Source: Pontiellaceae bacterium (GTDB lineage Bacteria > Verrucomicrobiota > Kiritimatiellia > Kiritimatiellales > Tichowtungiaceae). From it: a DNA stretch of 5,522 bases. A program made the position numbers and the translations under genes. Shown in pieces: positions 1 through 5,522 of the stretch (position 1 is the stretch's first letter; every line of letters begins with the position of its first letter). The notes below the pieces were generated by a model. The model had not been told where the DNA came from. It did not search any database and saw only the letters and a program-made list of their open reading frames with translations. The DNA is taken from the NCBI GenBank assembly GCA_029934215.1, contig JAOZMR010000194.1:1-5522 (forward strand), read 5' to 3'.

Positions 1-1
1 T

Positions 2-109
2 CAAAGCAATCGAAATTGGATTAATCCATTTGGCGATGGTAAATCAGCTTATAGGATTGTTCAAATAATAGAAGCCACAAATGTTAGTAGTATAGACTTT
101 TTCGATTAA
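2..109 (+). CDS. UDP-N-acetylglucosamine 2-epimerase family protein, C-terminal end only (5' part outside window)
   Basis: The frame is open from the window edge and ends with TAA at 107-109, giving 35 residues. The stretch NPFGDGKSAYRIVQII matches the conserved C-terminal signature of UDP-GlcNAc 2-epimerases (usual form NPYGDGxAxxRIvxiL), which closes the second Rossmann-like domain in the WecB/MnaA/NeuC family. Known family members convert UDP-GlcNAc to UDP-ManNAc (non-hydrolysing type) or to ManNAc plus UDP (hydrolysing type). The tail does not separate these two, nor related enzymes acting on other UDP-HexNAc sugars. It acts in the cytoplasm and would supply a nucleotide sugar to the polysaccharide pathway encoded downstream. 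The last residues (about ATNVSSIDFFD) run past the family signature and look like an unconserved tail. The family assignment is firm for so short a piece; the exact substrate is not determined. Confidence 0.82.
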   Translation, partial: QSNRNWINPFGDGKSAYRIVQIIEATNVSSIDFFD

Positions 110-145
110 GTCCTTTTCCAGCCGAATATGTTGTTTTTAGGTTCC

Positions 146-220
146 GACATTTGCTTCGACTCACTTCGCTCGCCGCCCGCTAAATTGGTTACAGGTGCTG
201 AGCTTGTCAAAGCGAATGTC
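146..220. repeat. REP-like imperfect palindromic element, GC-richer than its surroundings
   Basis: The outer arms GACATTTGCTTCGAC (146-160) and GTCAAAGCGAATGTC (206-220) are inverted repeats matching at 13 of 15 positions. A short inner pairing (GCTC at 168-171 with GAGC at 200-203) is also possible. The interior is clearly richer in G and C (for example GCTCGCCGCCCGC) than the flanking AT-rich DNA. The CTTCGAC / GCTGAGCTTGTC wording resembles intergenic palindromic repeats that are dispersed in many bacterial genomes. There is no T-tract right after the 3' arm, so a classical intrinsic terminator is not supported. The element could still stabilise or end the upstream epimerase transcript. 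Only one copy lies in this window, so dispersal is inferred. Confidence 0.5.
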
Positions 221-235
221 AGTAGCCTATATCAC

Positions 236-243
236 TAATTTTG
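236..243 (+). promoter_or_regulatory. Possible Bacteroidetes-type -7 promoter box (TAATTTTG)
   Basis: TAATTTTG at 236-243 fits the Bacteroidetes -7 consensus TAnnTTTG exactly. It lies about 95 bases before the methyltransferase start and just after the palindromic element, a sensible place for a new transcript to begin. No TTTG or TTG lies at the expected 17-23 base spacing upstream; the nearest TTG is at 204-206, about 29 bases away. A chance match in AT-rich DNA is therefore quite possible. Low confidence. Confidence 0.22.
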
Positions 244-338
244 AACTAAGCGGAAATGTCAATAATAGCTAATTTTTTTAGTAAACATTTAAAAGGATTT
301 TTTTCCATTTATTTAATAAATCATTTATCAGATAACAA

Positions 339-1094
339 ATGATGACAAATCAATTAGAAGAAAAAATCAAAGATGTATTTAATACAATTAGTGATAAAAG
401 TTGGTTTTCAAATGATATTGAAGATGATAATTTTCAATTACTAGCATTAAAAAATTACTTTGGAGATATAGCTGGTAAAAAAATACTGGATATTGGCTGT
501 GCCCGTGGACGGTTTGCAAAACAGATGCTAAAGGATGGTGCTATAGTAACAGGAATTGATTTATCTGATCATCTTATTGACGATGCTAAGAAAAATGTTC
601 CTGAAGCAACTTTTTTTTGTGGTAGTGCTACAGACTTACCATTTTCCAATGAATCATTTGATATAGTCTATAGCGTAGAAACTTTTGAACATGTTCCAAA
701 TACCGAAAAAGCAATTTCTGAGGCTTGTCGTGTTTTAAAAAAAGGAGGAAAAATAATAATTATAGATAAAAATTATTTTGGTTTAAATCCAAATCTGCTT
801 ATTCCAACGCCAATAGACAAATTGTATAAAGAATTGACAAATCAATGGATGTATAAACGAAAATTTGAATTTAGAGAAAAATATTTCATAAAATCTTCTT
901 TGGATAAATATTTACAGAAATATTGTTCTTTAAAAGAAACAATTTATCTTCCTGGATTTAGACCAGGGCAAAAATTACACAAATTAGCAAAAAAATATCC
1001 AAGATTAGTAAAAGTTAAAATTTGGTTAACTAATACTACTTATAAAGTTTTTCCTATTATAAGTCATTATATCATTTGGCGTTGGATTAAATAA
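339..1094 (+). CDS. Class I SAM-dependent methyltransferase (Methyltransf_11/UbiG-like fold), polysaccharide locus
   Basis: This 251-residue protein is predicted to transfer a methyl group from S-adenosylmethionine to an acceptor that the sequence does not reveal. A sugar or lipid-linked glycan is likely from context. Visible motifs are: motif I ILDIGCARG at residues 49-57 (the usual GCGxG core reads GCARG); the acidic residue ending beta-2 in GID, Asp74; FDIVYSVETFEHV at 107-119, typical of the Methyltransf_11 group; and LKKGGKIIII at 133-142, the strand-4/5 turn. The region after about residue 150 is a family-variable cap, with a basic and aromatic tail (residues 222-251) that has no clear transmembrane helix. 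Two adjacent ATG codons (339 and 342) could both serve; the first was taken. No Shine-Dalgarno sequence is visible and the leader is A/T-rich. A 94-base gap separates it from the kinase-methyltransferase gene. The fold is certain; the substrate is unknown. Confidence 0.88.
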   Translation: MMTNQLEEKIKDVFNTISDKSWFSNDIEDDNFQLLALKNYFGDIAGKKILDIGCARGRFAKQMLKDGAIVTGIDLSDHLIDDAKKNVPEATFFCGSATDLPFSNESFDIVYSVETFEHVPNTEKAISEACRVLKKGGKIIIIDKNYFGLNPNLLIPTPIDKLYKELTNQWMYKRKFEFREKYFIKSSLDKYLQKYCSLKETIYLPGFRPGQKLHKLAKKYPRLVKVKIWLTNTTYKVFPIISHYIIWRWIK

Positions 1095-1188
1095 TCATGA
1101 TAAAAATCAGTTAGTTAAACATGAATAAAAATTCTTGCTTCAATTTTTAATAAAAACAGGAACGTATTTGTTTCCCAGAGATTGACAA

Positions 1189-2580
1189 ATGAGCAACAAA
1201 AATAAATATTACATAAAAGAGTTTAAAACTACAAAAGAATTTGACTATGCCTTACATAAATCAAAGATAGCTGAAGAAATTGCAAAAAAAGCAAAATTGT
1301 TTAAAACACCGCATATAATTAGTTTTAACAAAGAGAAAAAACAGATAGTTTTTGAGTATCTAGAAGAAAATAGTTTCATTGAACTTTTATATTTACAAAA
1401 ATTGGAAAATAATGTTTCCGAATTGTTTTTTAGGATAGGAAGAGCATTATACGAATATCATTCAAAATCTAATATACCTCATGGTGATTTGCATCCTTCA
1501 AACATTTTATATAACGATAACTATATATATTTCATTGATTTTGCGATGCAAAAAGACCTTAATTTTAATTATGATAAAGAATCGCTATACAGAGATATTG
1601 CAGCTTTCTATATTTACACAAATATTAAATACCCAATTTGTAAATTTTGGTTAATTATGAGAAAGAAAAATAGCAAATTATTTATGCAATTTCTGAATGG
1701 TTATTTTTTCAATCAAAGTAAAAAATTTAATTATGAAGAATTTAGAAAATGTTATTTTCTTGAAAAAATCATTATATTTAAGCGTTTAAAATTGAACTGG
1801 AAAGGAATATTTGTTATGAAAGAAAGAAAAATGAAAGATTTAAATTACGATTATTCTTTAAGTCATCAAAATGAAGGATTTGGGACATATTACAATCAGT
1901 ATGTTTACGGAAAAAATACATTTGATAGTGAAATATTTAGAATTGAGGAAGATATTCTTAATATTGTATTAGATAAATATGCTATAAAAAAAGAAACATA
2001 TTTAGATTTTTCCTGTGGTACTGGGAGAATTCTTTCATTACTTGAAAATCAATTCAAAGAATCTGCCGGTATAGATATTTCAGCTGAAATGCTAAAAGAA
2101 GCACAACAATTAGTAAAGGAAAGTAGATTGTATCATGTTGACATAATTGCTGACAAAGAGTTTGATATAGGTAAATTCGATGTAATAACATCGTTCAGAT
2201 TTTTTTTAAATGCTCAACCTCTCCTTAGAGAAAATATTATAAAGAGTATTTCTGAACGATTTATGGACAAAGAAGGAATTTTTATTTTTAATAATCATGG
2301 TAACAGATTTAGTATGAGATTTTTAACTGTTATCATGATGAAGTTATTAAAAGGACAGAAAACATTTACCATGTCAAAGAAAGATGTAGAACGACTGGTT
2401 AATAAAGCAGGTTTGGAAATAGTTGAGTATTACGGATTTGGTTATATTTATAAGACTTTCTATAAATTAATGCCTAAAATACTCTGGTGGTATATTGAGA
2501 AAATTATCTCAAAAATAGGAATTCTAAGATTTTTCGCAACAAACCATATTTACGTTTGTAAGAAAAAAAATGGACAATAA
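1189..2580 (+). CDS. Bifunctional protein: N-terminal sugar/LPS kinase-like domain fused to C-terminal SAM methyltransferase
   Basis: The protein has 463 residues and two domains. Residues about 1-205 form a compact protein-kinase-like domain of the kind seen in LPS core kinases (WaaP/KdkA), RIO and Bud32. HGDLHPSNIL at 98-107 supplies catalytic Asp100 and Asn105. FIDFA at 115-119 supplies the DFG-equivalent metal-binding Asp117. Lys10 and Glu29 or Glu30 are candidates for the beta-3 Lys and alpha-C Glu pair. The N-lobe is very short, with no glycine-rich loop, and an in-frame TGA at 1183-1185 rules out a longer start. Residues about 215-463 form a class I methyltransferase: LDFSCGTGR at 272-280, acidic Asp296 in GID, FDVITSF at 330-336, and a closing strand near HIYVCKK. 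It overlaps the downstream flippase by 11 bases, implying coupled translation. The likely job is phosphorylating and methylating a glycan or lipid-linked sugar at the cytoplasmic face (inference). WbdD of E. coli O8/O9a has the same two activities in the reverse order. Confidence 0.85.
   Translation: MSNKNKYYIKEFKTTKEFDYALHKSKIAEEIAKKAKLFKTPHIISFNKEKKQIVFEYLEENSFIELLYLQKLENNVSELFFRIGRALYEYHSKSNIPHGDLHPSNILYNDNYIYFIDFAMQKDLNFNYDKESLYRDIAAFYIYTNIKYPICKFWLIMRKKNSKLFMQFLNGYFFNQSKKFNYEEFRKCYFLEKIIIFKRLKLNWKGIFVMKERKMKDLNYDYSLSHQNEGFGTYYNQYVYGKNTFDSEIFRIEEDILNIVLDKYAIKKETYLDFSCGTGRILSLLENQFKESAGIDISAEMLKEAQQLVKESRLYHVDIIADKEFDIGKFDVITSFRFFLNAQPLLRENIIKSISERFMDKEGIFIFNNHGNRFSMRFLTVIMMKLLKGQKTFTMSKKDVERLVNKAGLEIVEYYGFGYIYKTFYKLMPKILWWYIEKIISKIGILRFFATNHIYVCKKKNGQ
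1801..1818 (+). promoter_or_regulatory. Possible internal ribosome binding site and start at the methyltransferase domain boundary
   Basis: AAAGGA (1801-1806) lies 9 bases before an in-frame ATG (1816-1818, Met210). This is exactly at the junction between the kinase-like and methyltransferase domains. A second ATG follows at 1831 (Met215). It could give a separate methyltransferase of about 254 residues in addition to the full-length fusion. It is one of the few Shine-Dalgarno-like sequences near a start in this window, but short purine runs are common in AT-rich coding DNA. Speculative. Confidence 0.2.
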
Positions 2581-3877
2581 GGTAAAAAAATATTTCAATA
2601 ATAAATTATTTAAGGAAACATTTTGGAGTTTTTCTACAAAAGGCATATCCTTTATCCTTTATGTCTCATTGAATATTTACTTAGCTAGAAGCCTTGGCAT
2701 AGAACAATTTGGTGCTTGGTCTTTCTTTTTCTCATTTCTTACAATCATTTTTCTCATTACTAATTTTGGTATAAATCAATCATCAAGAAAGTTTATTGCA
2801 CAGTACAGTGGAACTGACAAGATAAATTGTATTATTAGGAGTTCTTTTCGTCTAAGATTCATAGTTAGTACATTTTTTATCTTAATTCTTTTTTTTTTAA
2901 GTGAACAAATTGGTAATTTGTTAAATAAAGAATATTTTAATGAGCTTTTGCCATACTCCCTAATATTAATATTTTTTTATGGGGGATTAGAATTAACAAA
3001 ATCTATTTTTAGTGGTCTTCATGTGATCAAAAATATTTTTTTTATTAATGTGTTAGAGTTTGGTTTAAAATTACTATTAGTGATCACGTTTTTTTCATTT
3101 GCCAAAGAACTTCTACAACTACAAATTATATTGTTATCTTTTACAATTGCAACTTTTGTAGCATTCATCTACGGTTATGTTGCTTTAAGAAGAAAATACT
3201 TTAATGAGTACGGTAATAATGAAATTCCAAAATATATGAAGAGTATCTTTTTATATAGTTTGCCTCTACTCTTCATTGGATTTGGGTTTTCCATATTTTC
3301 TGAAATTGATACATTCATGATTGGATTGATGAAAAACGACAAGGAGGTGGGAGCATATACAATTGCAAAACAAATAATTACCCAAATACCGCATATTAGC
3401 ATAGCAATATCTATGGGAACAATGCCGATATTTGCAAAATTAAATAAAAATAATAGCCAAAAATTAAAAATATTTTTTTATAAACTATTAAAAATAAATT
3501 TTATTATTATGTTTAGTATTGTTGTTGTGATTATTTTGTTTTCCCACATATTCATCCCATTTATCTATGGAGAACAATTTCACAAATCTATTTTGCCCCT
3601 TATGTTTTTGACATTTTATTTGATATGTTTTTCAACAACAGTTTTTTTATCTGTTTTTCTGGATTATCAAGGTTTGGCTAAAAAACGAATGATTAACCTA
3701 ATTTTTTCCATTATAGCTAATATCATATTAAACTATCTACTAATTCCTAAATATGGTGCTACTGGTGCTGCTATGGCAACCTCAATTTCGTATTTTCCTT
3801 ATTTTGTATTAAACTATTTGGAAGTAAGAAAATTTTTTAAACGGCTTGAATTTATGCCACTTTCAAAAAATTCATAG
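2570..3877 (+). CDS. wzx: Wzx-type polysaccharide flippase (MOP superfamily, Polysacc_synt)
   Basis: This 435-residue, highly hydrophobic inner-membrane protein is predicted to flip undecaprenyl-linked oligosaccharide units to the periplasmic face. The N-terminus is typical of the family: a cytoplasmic start, then FWSFSTKGISF leading into helix 1, LARSLGIEQFGAWSF at about 39-53, and NFGINQSSRKFIAQ at 65-78. I count about 12 hydrophobic segments, near 22-38, 47-67, 96-112, 127-148, 157-178, 184-204, 227-247, 266-286, 307-328, 340-362, 374-392 and 398-416. Further family-like pieces are SEIDTFMIG at 244-252, LIPKYGATGAA at 391-401 and FIYGEQF at 331-337. Length and helix number match the Wzx family. 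The start overlaps the preceding gene's end by 11 bases, in an A-rich run without a Shine-Dalgarno sequence. A run of ten T (2889-2898) lies within the gene. The substrate cannot be read from the sequence, as Wzx proteins diverge strongly. The family call is confident. Confidence 0.92.
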   Translation: MDNKVKKYFNNKLFKETFWSFSTKGISFILYVSLNIYLARSLGIEQFGAWSFFFSFLTIIFLITNFGINQSSRKFIAQYSGTDKINCIIRSSFRLRFIVSTFFILILFFLSEQIGNLLNKEYFNELLPYSLILIFFYGGLELTKSIFSGLHVIKNIFFINVLEFGLKLLLVITFFSFAKELLQLQIILLSFTIATFVAFIYGYVALRRKYFNEYGNNEIPKYMKSIFLYSLPLLFIGFGFSIFSEIDTFMIGLMKNDKEVGAYTIAKQIITQIPHISIAISMGTMPIFAKLNKNNSQKLKIFFYKLLKINFIIMFSIVVVIILFSHIFIPFIYGEQFHKSILPLMFLTFYLICFSTTVFLSVFLDYQGLAKKRMINLIFSIIANIILNYLLIPKYGATGAAMATSISYFPYFVLNYLEVRKFFKRLEFMPLSKNS

Positions 3878-3930
3878 ATGTTTTACCTTTAAACCAATTC
3901 GATGTATATTTACTTGCCACAACCTTTATA

Positions 3931-5160
3931 ATGGATACTAAAAAATATTTAAATAAAGATATTTCATCTTTAATAAATTGGTTATCCAATTCTGACATAC
4001 TGAATAAGGAGCCAAAACATATTGCTCATTCAGTCAATAACGGATATAACTGGATAAAGCATAAATACAGCTATGTTTATAATGAAATTACCGGGTATGC
4101 AATATCTACCTACATTTATCTTTATAAAGTATATGATGAACCAAAGTATTTAAATCTAGCTAAACAAATTTCAACTTATTTGCTCAGTATTCAGGATAAG
4201 AATCCTAATAGCAAAACTGTCGGTGCTTTCTTTTATGCTTTTCAACAACCAAATTTAGAGCAAAGCAATCTTTATTATTGCTTTGATAATTTTATTATTA
4301 TTCAAGGATTAATTGACCTTTATGAAGTAACAGAAGACAGAAATCTATTAGATGCTGCTCAAATTACAGCGGATTTTGTTCTTAGTATGAGTCATACAAT
4401 AAATGATGGAAGTTACTGGGCGCGTTATGATAAAAACAATGATAAATTTGACTTTCCTACTGCCAAATTTTCAGGAGATAGAGGCATATTGCATGGCAAA
4501 ATGGCAATTGCAATGCTTAAACTTTGGAATATAACGAAAAAAGAGAAGTATAAAAGGGGAGCTATTGAAGCCTTAGACTTTGCTTTAACATTACAAGAAA
4601 GTGATGGCAGTTTTTGGGCGAATATTAATAAAAAATATGTCTTTTCACATGCTCAATGTTATGTTTGTGAAGGTTTAGCTTATGCTTACTATGTTTTGAA
4701 AGATGAAAAATATTTAACTGCCATCAAAAAATCACTTAATTTCTTTCTAAGAAATATGCGCTCTGATGGTTCATTGCTTCATATATACAAAGATCAGATT
4801 TTATGGAGAAATTTCATATTTTCTATTTTTCCATATTCGGCTCTCGATGCAACGGCTCAATATATTCGATTAGTTATTTTTTTGAGCAAAATAGAAAATG
4901 ATGCCAAAATTATCGACAAATATCTCTTAGATAATTCTGTAAATTTTCTTCTGACTAATCAAATCAAGCAGCCACAAAATAAAAATATAAATGGCGCACT
5001 TTGGCACAAGGTTTCAAAACGTGCTGGTATCACAATAAAAAGCCCTATTATATCGACTTGGGTTAGTCAGTTTGGGTTACAGGCATTAATAGAATATGAA
5101 AAGTGTAAATGTAGTGATGAAACTAAAGAAAACAATTTAATTATTGAAAATTTATATTAA
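3931..5160 (+). CDS. Cytoplasmic (alpha/alpha)-toroid protein, six-hairpin glycosidase/epimerase-like, function unknown
   Basis: This 409-residue soluble protein has no signal peptide or membrane segment. It consists of repeated helical hairpins with recurring units of the form aromatic-Leu, Ala, K-Y-L: EPKYLNLAKQISTYLLSIQ (about 70-88), DRNLLDAAQITADFVLSM (136-153), KEKYKRGAIEALDFALTLQ (204-222) and DEKYLTAIKKSLNFFLRNM (258-276). Each is followed by a DG-containing turn (NDGSYW, SDGSFW, SDGSLL). That pattern is known from alpha/alpha-toroid enzymes such as six-hairpin glycosidases, unsaturated glucuronyl hydrolases, N-acylglucosamine 2-epimerases and the glucuronyl C5-epimerase C-terminal domain. 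NEITGYAI (51-58) and STWVSQFGLQAL (375-386) are candidate family signatures. I cannot assign a catalytic residue. The start is fixed: the frame is closed by TGA at 3847-3849 and has no ATG, GTG or TTG before 3931. It follows the flippase by 53 bases and is probably in the same operon. A role in modifying or trimming a cytoplasmic glycan intermediate is inferred only from the location. Confidence 0.72.
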   Translation: MDTKKYLNKDISSLINWLSNSDILNKEPKHIAHSVNNGYNWIKHKYSYVYNEITGYAISTYIYLYKVYDEPKYLNLAKQISTYLLSIQDKNPNSKTVGAFFYAFQQPNLEQSNLYYCFDNFIIIQGLIDLYEVTEDRNLLDAAQITADFVLSMSHTINDGSYWARYDKNNDKFDFPTAKFSGDRGILHGKMAIAMLKLWNITKKEKYKRGAIEALDFALTLQESDGSFWANINKKYVFSHAQCYVCEGLAYAYYVLKDEKYLTAIKKSLNFFLRNMRSDGSLLHIYKDQILWRNFIFSIFPYSALDATAQYIRLVIFLSKIENDAKIIDKYLLDNSVNFLLTNQIKQPQNKNINGALWHKVSKRAGITIKSPIISTWVSQFGLQALIEYEKCKCSDETKENNLIIENLY

Positions 5161-5361
5161 CCCTGGATTGTATTAATGGTATTAATATCAAATTTTTTAA
5201 CTTCAGCTATGGATATTAACGAACCTATCAGACATTCCATGGAAATGCGATTTATAATTAACTTATTCTTAATATGGAATATATTTATGCTTTTTGAGAA
5301 ATTGATTTTTTACGAAAATGCAAAGCAAAATGCCCTATAACCCATTTCCAATATATTAACT
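5161..5361. other. Intergenic stretch without a confident gene; one open 54-codon frame
   Basis: This stretch separates the toroid gene from the glycosyltransferase fragment. It holds an ATG-started frame at 5176-5340 (54 codons, TAA), in the same frame as both neighbours. The product would be short, with a hydrophobic middle (FIINLFLIWNIFMLF). It has no recognisable motif and no Shine-Dalgarno sequence, and is more likely chance or a decayed remnant than a gene. A small AT-only palindrome, TATTAAT/ATTAATA (5171-5187), is too weak and too far from a T-run to call a terminator. No RNA gene or convincing promoter is seen. Confidence 0.4.
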
Positions 5362-5469
5362 ATGGATACAATAAAACACATTTTAATACTAAACTACGAA
5401 TATCCACCATTGGGTGGAGGTGCAGCCAATGCTACTTATCATTTGTTAAAACAATTTGAAGACCAGTAG
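5362..5469 (+). pseudogene. Truncated GT4 glycosyltransferase, N-terminal 35 codons only
   Basis: From ATG at 5362 the frame reads a clear GT-B/GT4 N-terminus: a first beta strand HILILNYEYPP followed by the glycine-rich LGGGAANATYHLL turn and helix (residues 6-29). This is the hallmark NYEYPPLGGGA signature of many GT4 glycosyltransferases in polysaccharide clusters. The frame ends at TAG (5467-5469) after only 35 residues, whereas family members normally have some 350-420. The next 53 bases have early stops in all three forward frames and no recognisable continuation, so this is not a simple one-base frameshift within the visible sequence. The fragment has neither the donor-binding nor the acceptor domain and should be inactive. 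It probably records a deletion, an insertion or a recombination join. What lies beyond the window could change this reading. Confidence 0.75.
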
Positions 5470-5522
5470 CATTTAACATTTTAAGATAGATATTTTTCAT
5501 TTTAAAATAGGTTGTTATTGAT

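Noticed and set aside
110..338. A small gene, tRNA or riboswitch between the epimerase and the methyltransferase
   Set aside because: No sustained open frame with a plausible start, no cloverleaf and no recognisable aptamer. The only structured part is the REP-like palindrome.
1135..1170. Promoter for the kinase-methyltransferase gene (TTG at 1135-1137, TATTTG at 1165-1170)
   Set aside because: The downstream element matches only the TTTG part of the Bacteroidetes consensus and the spacing is too long. The 94-base gap may simply be an operon spacer.
3175..3402. 75-codon open frame on the - strand
   Set aside because: It lies wholly inside the flippase gene on the opposite strand, and its translation mirrors that gene's hydrophobic codons. 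It has no motif or start signal of its own.
3850..3930. N-terminal extension of the toroid protein into the flippase end
   Set aside because: The frame is open from 3850, but it contains no ATG, GTG or TTG before 3931.
5171..5187. Palindrome TATTAAT-GGT-ATTAATA just after the toroid gene as an intrinsic terminator
   Set aside because: The stem is entirely A/T and short, and the T-run (5194-5199) is separated from it and only six long; such palindromes are expected by chance in this composition.
5239..5350. Inverted repeat TGGAAATG (5239-5246) / CATTTCCA (5343-5350) as ends of a small mobile element
   Set aside because: Only 8 matching bases, no extension, no target-site duplication and no coding content.

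Overview
The window is a strongly AT-rich piece of bacterial chromosome. It carries the middle or end of a surface-polysaccharide (O-antigen or capsule type) gene cluster, with every recognisable gene on the + strand. Most starts lack a clear Shine-Dalgarno sequence and sit in A/T-rich leaders. One upstream region holds an exact match to the Bacteroidetes-type -7 box (TAnnTTTG). Together with the base composition this makes a member of the Bacteroidota the best guess, but that is an inference; no taxonomic marker gene is present.

Layout: (1) positions 2-109 are the last 35 codons of a UDP-GlcNAc 2-epimerase family gene, a nucleotide-sugar supply enzyme. (2) Positions 110-338 are non-coding and contain a GC-richer, REP-like imperfect palindrome (146-220) and a possible promoter element. 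(3) 339-1094 is a class I SAM-dependent methyltransferase. (4) 1189-2580 is a two-domain protein with an N-terminal small-molecule/sugar kinase-like domain (HGDLHPSN and IDF motifs) joined to a C-terminal SAM methyltransferase. (5) 2570-3877, overlapping the previous gene by 11 bases, is a Wzx-type polytopic flippase. (6) 3931-5160 is a cytoplasmic all-helical protein resembling (alpha/alpha)6-toroid sugar enzymes. (7) 5161-5361 has no confident gene, although one frame stays open for 54 codons. (8) 5362-5469 is the N-terminal fragment of a GT4 glycosyltransferase that stops after 35 codons, and nothing recognisable follows to the window end.

Read together, the genes fit synthesis of a lipid-linked glycan: sugar nucleotide production, modification of the glycan by phosphorylation and/or methylation, and flipping across the inner membrane. 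The most interesting item is the kinase-methyltransferase fusion. It has the same pair of activities as the E. coli O8/O9a chain-terminating enzyme WbdD, in the opposite domain order, and it is translationally coupled to a flippase. The downstream end looks eroded or recombined, as is common at the edges of variable polysaccharide loci.
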